From Pseudomonas sp. CC6-YY-74 (GTDB lineage Bacteria; Pseudomonadota; Gammaproteobacteria; Pseudomonadales; Pseudomonadaceae): a DNA stretch of 64,000 nt. The position numbers and the translations under genes were made by a program. The stretch covers positions 131,501-195,500 of the forward strand of contig NZ_CP019947.1 of the NCBI RefSeq assembly GCF_002025205.1, read 5' to 3'. Positions within the stretch are counted from its first letter, which is position 1. The number at the start of each line of letters is the position of its first letter. Of this stretch, positions 28,538 to 37,313 are shown piece by piece. The notes below the pieces were generated by a model. It was given only the letters and a program-made list of their open reading frames with translations, was not told the origin of the DNA and searched no databases.

Positions 28538-28587
28538 GCAAGGTGGGCTATGCGCCAAGCGGCGCCGATGACGAAAAAGGACACCAC

Positions 28588-29452
28588 ATGAAAATCGACG
28601 CCACTGCATACAAACTCCGCGAAGGTGACGCGGTCGACCTCGGCCTTTGGCCTACCAACGTCAAACCGCTGTGCAAGTCGAAGAAGAAGTACCGCAAAGT
28701 GCTGCAAGGCCACGTCGATCGCTTAAGCGACCAGCAACGCATGCTTTACGCGTCTAACCGCCATGCCTTGTTGCTGGTGTTTCAGGCGATGGACACCGCG
28801 GGCAAGGACGGCGCCATCCGTCACGTGATGTCGGGCGTCAACCCGCAAGGCTGCCAGGTATTCAGCTTTCAGCATCCGAGCGCGCGCGAACTAAACACGA
28901 CTTCCTCTGGCGCACCACCCGCGACCTGCCTGAACGAGGGCGCATCGGCATCTTCAACCACTCGTATTACGAAGAGGTGCTGATCGTGCGCGTGCACAAA
29001 AGCCTGCTGCACAGCGAGCGCCTTCCCGATCCTGCGCCCGACGAATCGGTGTGGCACGGTCGTTACCGCTCGATCGCCGATCTGGAAAGGCATTTGCACG
29101 CCAACGGCACGCGCATCGTCAAGGTATTCCGCCACCTGTCGAAGGAGGAGCAGCGCAAGCGCCTGCTGGCGCGCATCGATGAGCCCGACAAGAACTGGAA
29201 GTTCAGCGCGGCCGACATCGCCGAGCGCGAGTACTGGGACGCCTACATGCAAGCCTATGGCCATGCCCGGGCGCGACCAGTACGGCGGACTCGCCTTGGT
29301 TCATCGTGCCGGCCGACGACAAGCACAACGCGCGGCTGATCGTGTCGCAGATCGTGCTCGACGCGCTGGAAGGTCTGAAGTTGAGTTACCCGGCGGTCAG
29401 CACGGCGCGGCGGCAGGAGCTGAAAACGATTCGAAAGCAGCTGAAAAAGTGA
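28588..29452 (+). pseudogene. ppk2: Polyphosphate kinase 2 (PPK2 family), frameshifted twice
   Basis: It opens MKIDATAYKLREGDAVDLGLWPTNVKPLCKSKKKYRKVL. The Walker A segment follows as [43 protein letters not shown]. There a base is missing: AACACGACTTC stands where the family needs Asn-His-Asp-Phe. The next frame continues [32 protein letters not shown]...[26 protein letters not shown]. Near 29270 two extra bases shift it again, and the third frame ends [29 protein letters not shown]...KQLKK at 29452. PPK2 transfers phosphate between polyphosphate and nucleotides. Two indels in one gene suggest real decay, although sequencing errors cannot be excluded. Confidence 0.85.
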
Positions 29453-29548
29453 GCAGGTGCAGACTCGACCGACCCAGCATTCGTAGACCCTGGATGACCG
29501 CTTCTGGCCGGTTTCTGCCTTTCGCCAACGGCAGCTATATTGGGTCGA

Positions 29549-29581
29549 GAGCAGGCAGCAAGAATGCTCTGCTGCCTGCTC
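29549..29581. repeat. 12-bp inverted repeat upstream of the VOC gene
   Basis: GAGCAGGCAGCA (29549-29560) and its perfect reverse complement (29570-29581) with a 9-base loop, 55 bases before the VOC start. It could be the terminator of the ppk2 remnant or an operator. Confidence 0.45.
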
Positions 29582-29636
29582 CGGGCTACCTTCGCGGCTA
29601 GAGTCCACGGATCCGTCCCAATCTTGGAGAACCAAG

Positions 29637-30122
29637 ATGATCAGCAAAAATACGATTTGCCTCTGGTACGACGCGCGCCGCGTTGGACGCTGCGATGTTC
29701 TACGCCAAGACCTCCCGGACAGCGCGGTAGGAGCGGTCCATCGCGCGCCTGGCGACTATCCTGCGGGCAAGCAGGGCGATGTCCTGACGGTTGAGTTCTC
29801 GGTGATGGGCATCCCCTGTCTCGGACTGAACGGAGGGCCAGTCTTCAAGCATAACGAGGCATTCTCGTTCCAGGTTGCCACTGACGACCAAGCCGAAACG
29901 GACCGCTTGTGGAGCGCGATTGTCGAAAACGGAGGCGAGGAAAGCGCATGCGGTTGGTGCAAGGACAAATGCGGACTATCGTGGCAGATCACGCCACGCG
30001 CATTGACGGCCGCGATAGCCAATCCTGATCGAGCGGCGGCCAAGCGCGCGTTTGAAGCCATGATGACCATGAGAAAGATCGACATCGCTACGATCGAAGC
30101 CAGCACAACCGGACGTCATTAA
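29637..30122 (+). CDS. VOC/PhnB-like (glyoxalase superfamily) protein with a local frame slip
   Basis: A 161-residue protein of the PhnB/YjdN-like VOC family: MISKNTICLWYD at the start, DSAVGAVHRAPGDYPAGKQGDVLTVEFSVMGIPCLGLNGGP, FSFQVATDDQAETDRLWSAIV, WCKDKCGLSWQITPR and AAAKRAFEAMMTMRKIDIATIEA. Between residues 13 and 26 the reading ARRVGRCDVLRQDL is unlike the family. The +1 frame of the same bases gives AALDAAMFYAKTS, which fits (EAARFYAKTFPDS). Two compensating indels therefore bracket this stretch. The rest is open and conserved. The enzymatic activity of this subfamily is unknown. GGAG lies 8 bases before the ATG. Confidence 0.8.
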   Translation: MISKNTICLWYDARRVGRCDVLRQDLPDSAVGAVHRAPGDYPAGKQGDVLTVEFSVMGIPCLGLNGGPVFKHNEAFSFQVATDDQAETDRLWSAIVENGGEESACGWCKDKCGLSWQITPRALTAAIANPDRAAAKRAFEAMMTMRKIDIATIEASTTGRH

Positions 30123-30135
30123 GGTTCGCTTCACA

Positions 30136-30200
30136 CCATGCTACTGCGCGCCCGGCGATCTGCCGGCTATGCCGTCGAGCAAAGCGCACGTTCAGGCAAG
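30136..30200 (+). repeat. Right copy of 65-bp direct repeat bounding the stress-gene block
   Basis: From CCATGCTAC to TTCAGGCAAG, 14 bases after the VOC stop. It matches 17133-17197 at 53 of 65 positions without gaps. After this copy the sequence (30201-30437) has no recognisable gene, and the usual chromosomal genes resume with the hemerythrin-like gene. Confidence 0.75.
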
Positions 30201-30437
30201 TGTCGCAGCTCGCGCGCTCGACAGTCGTGTCATTGATCCGGGCTTCGGGCAGGGTCGAGCGAATGCTCTGTTCGTCACAGGATTCATCCATGTCAGAGCG
30301 TTACCGGAATATCGATCCCGATGGGGGCACGCCGCAGGCAGTACACCATTGGTTGATCGGCGCGGCACAACGCTGGCGGGTTGTCGCTTCGCTCCGAAGC
30401 CGCCCTACGTTTTGAGCGGAACGCCGCCCGGGCCGCT

Positions 30438-30908
30438 CTATGACTTAGGTGTCTGCCACTGTTGCTTGATTTCCTGCCATTGGCTGTCGCTTAGCCACTT
30501 ATCCGCCAGCGGGAAGAAGATATTTTCCTCGCTGTCCAGATGGTCGTAGTACTTGTGAGTGTAATCCTCGATGACGGTGGCTATTTCTCTGGGCGTAAGG
30601 CTTGAGTGCTCGAGCGTCTTGAGTTGCTTGGCAATGCGCGCAAAGCCCTGATGGTCGCGCTCTATATCCAGTACGCGCGGATGCACAGGGGCGCGGGTGG
30701 TTAATAGCAGGCGACGAATAAGTTCTTCGTTCTGGTGGTGGCGGGTCTCGGCGTCACCATGCAGAGATTCCAGCAGGGCAAAGAGTTGCTGGCGATCGGC
30801 CGCGTCGCACGCGTCACCTTTCAGTTTGCCGAGCAGGTTTTTCATCTGGTCGATGGTGGCGGAAATAGTCTGGTGATAGTGGTGAAGTTCTTCTAGCAAG
30901 CGATGCAT
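30438..30908 (-). CDS. Hemerythrin-like (HHE) domain protein
   Basis: A 156-residue protein with the helical HHE pattern: MHRLLEELHHYHQTISATIDQM, HGDAETRHHQNEELIRRLL, IERDHQGFARIAKQL and YTHKYYDHLDSEENIFFPLAD. The spaced His and Glu residues suit a di-iron site for binding O2, NO or iron. It contains a single Cys (DACDAADRQ). ATG 30908 has GAGGA about 8 bases upstream; a TTG two codons earlier is unlikely. It is a stand-alone cytoplasmic protein, probably linked to redox or nitrosative stress. Confidence 0.85.
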   Translation of the reverse strand: MHRLLEELHHYHQTISATIDQMKNLLGKLKGDACDAADRQQLFALLESLHGDAETRHHQNEELIRRLLLTTRAPVHPRVLDIERDHQGFARIAKQLKTLEHSSLTPREIATVIEDYTHKYYDHLDSEENIFFPLADKWLSDSQWQEIKQQWQTPKS

Positions 30909-31120
30909 GCTCAATCCTCACAGGCCATTGCCCTAGTGTCTCCTGCTACAGCTTAGGACAGCGCGAAACCCGCGGGCCGAAATCCGATGAGATTGAGTTT
31001 GAAGAACCCAGCATGCTGCACGGCGAGGGTTGCCGTGCAGCCACTGGGTATCGCCGGTCTAGGCGTCTGCGGAGTCAAGTCGGCGTACTAACCCCCTTGC
31101 CAACATCGCTGCAGAGCTGG

Positions 31121-31609
31121 CTAGTAGCGCTGCAGGGCACCATTCTCGATGCGCACGCGGTCGCCGACCCTGAGGTCGCCGATGCTTGTCTGGGTCAGGG
31201 TTTGATAGGAGCCGTTTTCCATGCGCACGGTGACTCTGTAGGCGTTCTCGGCCTGTTTGCGTTTCTCAATTTGGTGACCTATATAGGCACCGCCGGCTGC
31301 CCCGGCGATGGTCGCCGCCGTGTTGCCGCTGCCACCACCTACCTGGTTGCCCGCCACGCCGCCGAGCACCGCCCCAGCCACGGAGCCCAGGCCGAAGCCG
31401 GTGCCAGCGACGCCCTGGTAGTCCTGTGGGGTGCTGTCAATCGACTCCACTCTGCCGTAGCCGGAATAGATGCCGCCTGGTGCCGCGCTATCCTGATACC
31501 CGCCCTGCGGGTAGGTGGTCGTGGCGGGCGGGTTGGTGGACGTGCAGGCACTGAGCGCAAGAACACCAGCCAACCCGAGCATGGGGGCGAATCTCTTCAT
31601 CGTGGTCAT
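31121..31609 (-). CDS. Glycine-zipper outer-membrane lipoprotein (SlyB/Pcp-like)
   Basis: A 162-residue lipoprotein. Signal peptide MTTMKRFAPMLGLAGVLALSAC has lipobox LSAC, giving lipidated Cys22. A Pro/Gly/Tyr-rich linker follows, then the glycine zipper VAGTGFGLGSVAGAVLGGVAGNQVGGGSGNTAATIAGAAGGAYIGHQIEKR, and a C-terminal beta segment YRVTVRMENGSYQTLTQTSIGDLRVGDRVRIENGALQRY. SlyB/OsmB-type proteins help keep the outer membrane intact. GAGGA sits 8 bases before ATG 31609; upstream in-frame codons are not conserved-looking. Confidence 0.9.
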   Translation of the reverse strand: MTTMKRFAPMLGLAGVLALSACTSTNPPATTTYPQGGYQDSAAPGGIYSGYGRVESIDSTPQDYQGVAGTGFGLGSVAGAVLGGVAGNQVGGGSGNTAATIAGAAGGAYIGHQIEKRKQAENAYRVTVRMENGSYQTLTQTSIGDLRVGDRVRIENGALQRY

Positions 31610-31876
31610 AACCAATTTCCTCGTGTGGTGCCTGTTGCCGGCAACCTCTCCCATATTGACCTCGCCAGGAGAGAAAAGTCCGGCTCGGCAGCGAGCCCCA
31701 GCCCTCGATTCAGACTGTGCGCAATGCCACGCCCGGTCGGTGCGCCAGCACACATGCAGTTGGTCGCGCCGACAGCGTGGAGCAAGTGTTTCTGCTGATG
31801 CTCAAAACCCGCAACTTTATGCAAGTGCTGGCAGCAGGCGCGGCGCAGACTGGCGCCATCCACTGGGAGTCGTCCG

Positions 31877-32794
31877 ATGAACCTGTCGCTATACCTGTTG
31901 ACCGTGCTGATCTGGGGCACCACCTGGATCGCCATCAAGCTGCAGATGGGCGAGGTGGCGATTGCCGCCTCGATTGCCTATCGCTTCGCCCTGGCGGCGG
32001 CGGTGCTGTTTGCCGTGTTGCTGCTCAGCGGCCGCCTGCAGACGCTCGATAGACGTGGCCAGGTGATCTGCCTGCTCCAGGGTCTGTGCCTGTTCTGCAT
32101 CAATTTCCTGTGTTTCTACACCGCCAGTCAGTGGATCCCCAGCGGGCTGGTCGCGGTGATTTTTTCCACGGCAACCTTGTGGAATGCGCTGAACGCGCGG
32201 CTGTTCTTCAAGCAGAAGATCGCCGCCAATGTCCTGGCCGGCGGGGCCCTGGGCCTGGCGGGCCTCGGCCTGTTGTTCTGGCCCGAACTGGCGGGGCATA
32301 CGGCCAGCCGGGAAACCCTGCTGGGCATCGGCTTGTCGCTGATTGGCACCCTGTGTTTTTCCGCCGGCAATCTGCTCTCCAGCCTGCAGCAGAAGGCCGG
32401 CCTCAAGCCACTGACCACTAACGCCTGGGGCATGCTCTACGGCGCCTTGATGCTGGTGGCGATCTGCCTGGTCAACGGCACGCCGTTCGGTTTCGAGTGG
32501 AGCACGCGCTACGTCGGTTCGCTGTTGTACCTGGCGATTCCCGGTTCGGTGATCGGCTTCACCGCCTACCTGACCCTGGTCGGGCGCATGGGGCCGGAGC
32601 GGGCGGCATACTGCACCGTGCTGTTTCCGGTGGTGGCGCTGAACATCTCGGTGTTCGTCGAGGGTTACCAGTGGACCGCGCCGGCATTGTTCGGCCTGGT
32701 GTTGGTGATGCTCGGCAACGTGCTGGTGTTTCGCAAGGCGAAGCCGCTGCCGCAGTTGACGCGCGATGGCAGCCTGGACAGTAAGGCGGGCTGA
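31877..32794 (+). CDS. EamA/DMT superfamily transporter
   Basis: A 305-residue ten-helix drug/metabolite transporter with two EamA repeats. The first begins LSLYLLTVLIWGTTWIAIKLQMGEVAIAASIAYRFALAAAVLF. The second begins IGLSLIGTLCFSAGNLLSSLQQKAGLKPLTTNAWGMLYGALML and includes GSVIGFTAYLTLVGRMGPERAAYCTVLFPVVAL. The typical cargo is an amino acid or metabolite for export; the substrate cannot be told. GGGAG precedes ATG by 7 bases. It is monocistronic, convergent with the EAL gene. Confidence 0.9.
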   Translation: MNLSLYLLTVLIWGTTWIAIKLQMGEVAIAASIAYRFALAAAVLFAVLLLSGRLQTLDRRGQVICLLQGLCLFCINFLCFYTASQWIPSGLVAVIFSTATLWNALNARLFFKQKIAANVLAGGALGLAGLGLLFWPELAGHTASRETLLGIGLSLIGTLCFSAGNLLSSLQQKAGLKPLTTNAWGMLYGALMLVAICLVNGTPFGFEWSTRYVGSLLYLAIPGSVIGFTAYLTLVGRMGPERAAYCTVLFPVVALNISVFVEGYQWTAPALFGLVLVMLGNVLVFRKAKPLPQLTRDGSLDSKAG

Positions 32795-32888
32795 GAGGCT
32801 GTGAAAAACGCTCGGCTACTGCGGTCGCCTGCAAACGACCGCGGCGGCGCTCGATATTTGCACAAGCGCTGAGCCCAGGCGTGCGCGC

Positions 32889-35327
32889 TCAATGCCAGGT
32901 CGACAGCGCTTCCCAGGCACGGAAGCTGTCGCCGGGAATTGGCCGGCTGATCGAGAAACCCTGGGCGATGTCACAACCGAAGTTGCCCAAGCGGGTCAGG
33001 GTTTCGCGGCTTTCCACGCCCTCGGCGACCACTTCGAGGTCGAGGTTGTGCGCCAGTTCGACGATCGAGCGCACGATTTTCGCCGAGTCATCGTCGTCGC
33101 TGAGCATGTTGGTGACGAAGGACTGATCGATTTTCAGTGAGTCCACCGGCAGTTTCTGCAGGTAGGCCAGCGAGGAGTAGCCGGTGCCGAAGTCGTCGAT
33201 GGTCAGCCGGGTGTCGAGGTTCCTCAGTTGGGTCAGGGTCTGCAGGGCCGCCACTGGGTCTTCCATCAGCGCGCTTTCAGTCAGCTCGAACTCGATCCAG
33301 TTGGGCTGGGCGCCCCAGGTGGCAAAGGCGCCGCGAATCCGCTCGAGCAGTTTGGGGTCGCGCAGGTCGTGCGCCGACAGGTTGACCGAGATGGGTCGCG
33401 AGTCGCCTTCCTCGTGCCAGGCATAGCTCTGGCCCAGCGCCGCATCGAGCACCCAGTAAGTGAGCGGGGTGATCAGCCCGGCGCTCTCAGCCAACTTGAT
33501 GAAGTCGTTGGGTGGCAGCAGGCCATGTTGCGGATGCTGCCAGCGCACCAGGGCTTCGCTGCCGCACACCTTGTTGGTGGCGATTTGCAGTTTTGGCTGG
33601 TAGTGCAGCAGCAGTTGATTGCCATCGATCGCCCGGCGCAGTTCGCTCATCAGCGTCAGGTGCTGGGCGCATTCGCGGTCAAGACCGCCCTGGAACAGCG
33701 CATAGCCGGCGCTGGAGCGTTTGGCCTGATCCATGGCGCTGCCGGCGCGGCGGATCAGCGCGTCCGAGTCGGTGCCGTGGCCGGGGTAGAGGGCGATGCC
33801 GATGCTGGCGCGGGCATCGAGGAGCAGCCCGGACAGGTCGATCGGCTCATACAGCGCCACCAGGATCTTCTGCGCCAGTTGCGACGCCTGTTCGGCACCG
33901 CCGCTGGGCATCAATACGGCATATTCACTCTCGCCGATGCGCGCCACCGTGCTGCTCGCGCCCACCGCCTGCACCAGGCGCGCGGCGATGGCTTGCTGCA
34001 GGCGGTCGCCTTCGGGGTAGCCGAGGGTTTCGTTGATCGCCTGGTTGCGGCCGACTTCCAGTTGCAACAGACCGAGCGCCCGGTGCTCCTGCTTGGCGCT
34101 GGCAATCGCATCGTCCAGCTGTTCGCGCAGATTCAGGCGATTCGGCAGTTCGGTCAGCGCATCGAAATAGGCCATGCGCCTGATGGTCGCTTCCGCCTGC
34201 GCCGCCTTGGCGCGGGTGCGCAGGGTGGCGATGCCGAAACCCAGATCCTTGGCCGTGGCGAACAGCAGCTCGACCTCCTGCTCGTCGAAGGCGTCGGCCT
34301 CCATTGCCATGATCACCAGCTTGCCGATCAGTTGCTCGTCGACGCTCAGTGGTAGCACGATGGCCGAGGCGAAGCCGTGCTCGATGGCCTCGTCCAGTAG
34401 CTCATCTATCGGTTCGTCGAGGCGGTTGCGGATAACCAGCGGTCGGCCGGCCTCGAGTTCGGCAGCGAAGCGCTGGATGTAGCTCTTGCCCTTGGCGCCG
34501 GCGGCCCAGGTATCGGCGCGGGCGAGGAAACCGTGATCGCTGCCGGCGTAGGCAACCTGGCGCTCCGGCTCGGCGGGGTCTTCCTGGCGGTAGGCGACCC
34601 AGGCCAGGCGGTAACCGCATTCGGCCACCAGCACCCGGCAGACTTCCTCGAGTAGGTCGGACTCATCGCTGGCATGGATCAGTGCATGGTTGACCGCCAC
34701 CCGCGTCGCCAGGGCGCGATTGAGGCGCTGGATCTCCTGCTCGGCCTGCGCGCGGCGGGCCTTGCTGCGTAGGGTTTCGATGCCGAATGCCAGGTCCTCG
34801 GCGGCTTCGCTCAGCAGTTCCATTTCTTGCGCGGCGAAGGCATCGGGCTCCGGGGCACCGATGCCGAGAGCACCGAAGATCTCGCCGTCGACCCGTAGCG
34901 GCAGCGACAGCACCGAGGCGATGCCGTGTTGGGTGGCGCCCTCGCGCCAGGGTGCGGCGTCGGGGTCGGTCAGCAGGTTGTGGGTCAGGCTCAGCTGGCC
35001 GGTGCGGATCGCGGTGCCGGAGGGGCCGTGGCCGCGCTCGTTGTCGGCCCAGGAAATGTTCAGCGAGTCGACATAGGCCTGGTCGACCCCGGCATGGGCC
35101 AGGGGAGTCACTGTTTTCGCCGGATCGTGCTCGGCGCGGCCGACCCAGGCCAGGCGATAACCGGCCTGCTCGACGATCACCCGGCAGATCGCCTGGAGCA
35201 GGGTGGCCTCGTCTTCGGCACGCAGCAACGCCCGATTGCAGCCACTCAAAGTGCGCAACGCGCGGTTGAGGTACGGGTGTTCCTGGTTGGTGGAGCTTGG
35301 CGCTGGCACAGTTCGTCTCCGACTCAT
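32889..35327 (-). CDS. GAF-GAF-GGDEF-EAL cyclic-di-GMP phosphodiesterase
   Basis: An 812-residue cytoplasmic signalling protein. Two GAF domains (about 15-175 and 190-350) each begin with a similar RLAWVGR/RLAWVAY core. A GGDEF domain (about 375-530) has a degenerate active site (RIGESEYAVL instead of GGDEF), so it is probably not a cyclase. The EAL domain keeps EALVRWQHP, LTESALMED, IDDFGTGYSSLAYLQKLPVDSLKIDQSFV and VVAEGVES, so hydrolysis of c-di-GMP is likely. GAF ligands are unknown. It could lower the c-di-GMP pool sensed by Alg44 of the nearby alginate operon, but that link is inference only. The ATG at 35327 is preferred over a GTG ten codons upstream. Confidence 0.9.
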   Translation of the reverse strand: MSRRRTVPAPSSTNQEHPYLNRALRTLSGCNRALLRAEDEATLLQAICRVIVEQAGYRLAWVGRAEHDPAKTVTPLAHAGVDQAYVDSLNISWADNERGHGPSGTAIRTGQLSLTHNLLTDPDAAPWREGATQHGIASVLSLPLRVDGEIFGALGIGAPEPDAFAAQEMELLSEAAEDLAFGIETLRSKARRAQAEQEIQRLNRALATRVAVNHALIHASDESDLLEEVCRVLVAECGYRLAWVAYRQEDPAEPERQVAYAGSDHGFLARADTWAAGAKGKSYIQRFAAELEAGRPLVIRNRLDEPIDELLDEAIEHGFASAIVLPLSVDEQLIGKLVIMAMEADAFDEQEVELLFATAKDLGFGIATLRTRAKAAQAEATIRRMAYFDALTELPNRLNLREQLDDAIASAKQEHRALGLLQLEVGRNQAINETLGYPEGDRLQQAIAARLVQAVGASSTVARIGESEYAVLMPSGGAEQASQLAQKILVALYEPIDLSGLLLDARASIGIALYPGHGTDSDALIRRAGSAMDQAKRSSAGYALFQGGLDRECAQHLTLMSELRRAIDGNQLLLHYQPKLQIATNKVCGSEALVRWQHPQHGLLPPNDFIKLAESAGLITPLTYWVLDAALGQSYAWHEEGDSRPISVNLSAHDLRDPKLLERIRGAFATWGAQPNWIEFELTESALMEDPVAALQTLTQLRNLDTRLTIDDFGTGYSSLAYLQKLPVDSLKIDQSFVTNMLSDDDDSAKIVRSIVELAHNLDLEVVAEGVESRETLTRLGNFGCDIAQGFSISRPIPGDSFRAWEALSTWH

Positions 35328-35402
35328 GCACGATCTGCCTTGAGTATAGAGTTGCACAGCGGCGCAGGGTTCCGCCGGCTGAACGGTGCAGGCCAGCAGG
35401 CC

Positions 35403-35807
35403 CTAGCGAAACTTGGCGAAAACCCGCTCGGAGAACACCAGCCGGGCGAACAGCGGGTAGCACAGGTAGTGCAGGGCGAGGATCAGCAGGGCCATGGGGC
35501 TGGGGTCGTCCTTGAGCGTCATCAGCCCCAGTAGGCCGAGATAGAGCAGCGCCAGTACCCCGCCATAGAGCCAGACCAGATGGCGCCGTTCGCTCGGCAG
35601 CGGCGCGCGGCTGTTGCGCCAGACAAACCATAGGGCCATGCCGCCGGCCACAACCATGGCGATCAACAAGGTACTCAGCAGACCGCCCAGTTTGACGAAG
35701 GTGCGCAGCAGCAGATTGAGCACGATCACCGCGGCGACTCCACTCAGGGCCAGGCGGGCGACGGGCACGGCGGCAGGGCGCGGAGTCGGATCATTTGAGG
35801 CAGGCAT
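35403..35807 (-). CDS. Small predicted membrane protein
   Basis: A 134-residue protein with four hydrophobic segments: LALSGVAAVIVLNLLLRTFV, LLSTLLIAMVVAGGMALWFVW, LVWLYGGVLALLYLGLLGLM and ALLILALHYLCYPLFARLVF. I do not recognise the family with confidence. The ATG follows directly on the stop of the SDR gene (TGAATG), so the pair is translationally coupled and may share a function. Confidence 0.75.
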   Translation of the reverse strand: MPASNDPTPRPAAVPVARLALSGVAAVIVLNLLLRTFVKLGGLLSTLLIAMVVAGGMALWFVWRNSRAPLPSERRHLVWLYGGVLALLYLGLLGLMTLKDDPSPMALLILALHYLCYPLFARLVFSERVFAKFR

Positions 35808-36638
35808 TCAGAGGCTCCGGTTCAAGCCGAAACGTTTTTTCAGGACCGCATCGAGCAGGCTTTTTGGCACCAGTGCCGCGATCAGCGGCAGGACCCGGCT
35901 GCCATTGCCCAGGCGCAGCAGGCGCGGGCGCTTGGCGCTTTGCACGGCGGCGAGCAGGTTGCGGGCGAAGTGGCTGGCGGGCGTAGGGTTGTCCTGGGAG
36001 GCGTTGGCGCGGGCGCGGATACCCGCGCGGATTGGCCACCAGGGCGAGGCTTCATCGATCAGCTGCTCGGCCTGCTGACTGGCGCTGGCGCCGAAGCTGG
36101 AGGCAATGGCGCCGGGCTGCACTTCCATCAGCTCGATGGCGAAGGGCGCCAGCTCCAGGCGCAAGGCATCGGACAGCGCATGCACGGCGGCTTTCGAGGC
36201 GCAGTAGGCGCCGGCGAAGGGGGTGACCAAAATCCCGGAAACGCTGCCGATATTCACCACCAGGCCCTTGTTGCGCCGCAGCAGCGGGAACAACGCCCGG
36301 GTCACGCCGACGAGGGCGAACACATTGGTCTCGAACTGCCGGCGCATGGCCTCGACGCCGCCATCGAGCAGCGGGCCCATGGCGCCGTAACCGGCGTTGT
36401 TGATCAGCACGTCCAGGCCGCCGACTTCCGTCTGCATACGTTCGGCCAGTTGGCCCAGGCCCAGGCCGTCGTTGACGTCCAGTTGCACCGCGGTAAAACC
36501 GGCCGCACTGAGCGCGGCGAGGTCGGCCTCTTTGCGGGCGCTGGCCCACACCTGATAACCGGCCTGTTTAAATTCGTCGGCCAGGGCGCGGCCGATGCCG
36601 CTGGAGCATCCGGTGATCAGGGCGGTGGGCTGGGTCAT
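35808..36638 (-). CDS. Short-chain dehydrogenase/reductase (SDR)
   Basis: A 276-residue classical SDR. The cofactor motif is TGCSSGIG (9-16), followed by NNAGYGAMG near 82. The active site has Ser in VVNIGSVSGILV and YCASK (Tyr-x-x-x-Lys). It has the longer C-terminal lid of the lipid/retinol-type SDRs, ending KSLLDAVLKKRFGLNRSL. It uses NAD(P)H; the substrate is unknown. AAGGAT precedes the ATG. It is coupled with the downstream membrane protein. Confidence 0.9.
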   Translation of the reverse strand: MTQPTALITGCSSGIGRALADEFKQAGYQVWASARKEADLAALSAAGFTAVQLDVNDGLGLGQLAERMQTEVGGLDVLINNAGYGAMGPLLDGGVEAMRRQFETNVFALVGVTRALFPLLRRNKGLVVNIGSVSGILVTPFAGAYCASKAAVHALSDALRLELAPFAIELMEVQPGAIASSFGASASQQAEQLIDEASPWWPIRAGIRARANASQDNPTPASHFARNLLAAVQSAKRPRLLRLGNGSRVLPLIAALVPKSLLDAVLKKRFGLNRSL

Positions 36639-36703
36639 GCGGGCATCCTTGTGGGGGGGTTAGCAGGGGGCTGGCATGCACCCGACAGGGTCAAGCGAGT
36701 GAC

Positions 36704-37168
36704 TCAGTGACTGAAGCTGCCATGCAGGCGTTCGGCACGAAAATCCAGAGTACTGGCGCGGTAGCCGCTGCGCAGGGTCGGCACGGGCAGGCAGTCCTGC
36801 CAGGTGGCGCCTGGCAGCAGATCGCCGGGGCCGCTGTAGCGGGGGGATTCGTAGAGGCGTTCGACGAGGTTGACGCTCTCGCCGGGGCGGTTGGCGGCGA
36901 TCTCCCATTGCAGTTCGAGCAGGGCGGCGTCGCTGCCGTTCTTCAGGGTCAGGGCCAGCGGGCGATTGGCCGGGCAGTTTTGCGGATCGTAGACCAGGCG
37001 CAGTTGCATATGCGCCAGGTGGCGCATCTCGCGGCTTTCCTGCCAGAGCACCCAGCTAGCCACCAGGCCCAGGCCGATCAAGGCGGCAAGGGAGATAGGC
37101 AGGGCTTTGCTCGGGTAGCGGATCAGCAGGACCAGCCAGCTCAGAACCAGTATCGCGCCGAATAACAT
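36704..37168 (-). CDS. Predicted inner-membrane protein with C-terminal soluble domain
   Basis: A 154-residue protein. Two N-terminal helices (LFGAILVLSWLVLLIRY, LPISLAALIGLGLVASWVLWQ) precede a soluble part with LRLVYDPQNCPANRPLALTLKNGSDAALLELQWEIAANRPGESVNLVER. That part looks like an Ig-like beta domain, probably periplasmic. I cannot name the family, and no function can be assigned. It lies just beyond the alginate-operon terminator on the same strand. Confidence 0.72.
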   Translation of the reverse strand: MLFGAILVLSWLVLLIRYPSKALPISLAALIGLGLVASWVLWQESREMRHLAHMQLRLVYDPQNCPANRPLALTLKNGSDAALLELQWEIAANRPGESVNLVERLYESPRYSGPGDLLPGATWQDCLPVPTLRSGYRASTLDFRAERLHGSFSH

Positions 37169-37246
37169 AGGGGAAACCTTGATTGATAAAACAGGGCTTT
37201 ATCCTACACAAGGCTGGGGCGACATGCGCCGTGCAGGCGGATGTCG

Positions 37247-37288
37247 GAAAAAGCGACGCCGGCCCTGTCTGTGACAAAGGCCGGCGTC
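37247..37288 (-). terminator. Rho-independent terminator of the alginate operon
   Basis: Read on the minus strand after the algA stop: stem GACGCCGGCC with its complement GGCCGGCGTC, a 14-base loop, then GCTTTTTCC. The stem occupies 37279-37288 and 37255-37264, and the T-run lies at 37248-37252. It lies about 25 bases past algA and ends the twelve-gene transcript. Confidence 0.88.
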
Positions 37289-37313
37289 TGTTTGCCGCGG
37301 TTTTAACGTCGAC

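Noticed and set aside
30200..30415. 71-codon reading containing SERYRNIDPDGGTPQAVHHW
   Set aside because: No recognised family, no good ribosome site and no neighbour support; may be a remnant but cannot be called.
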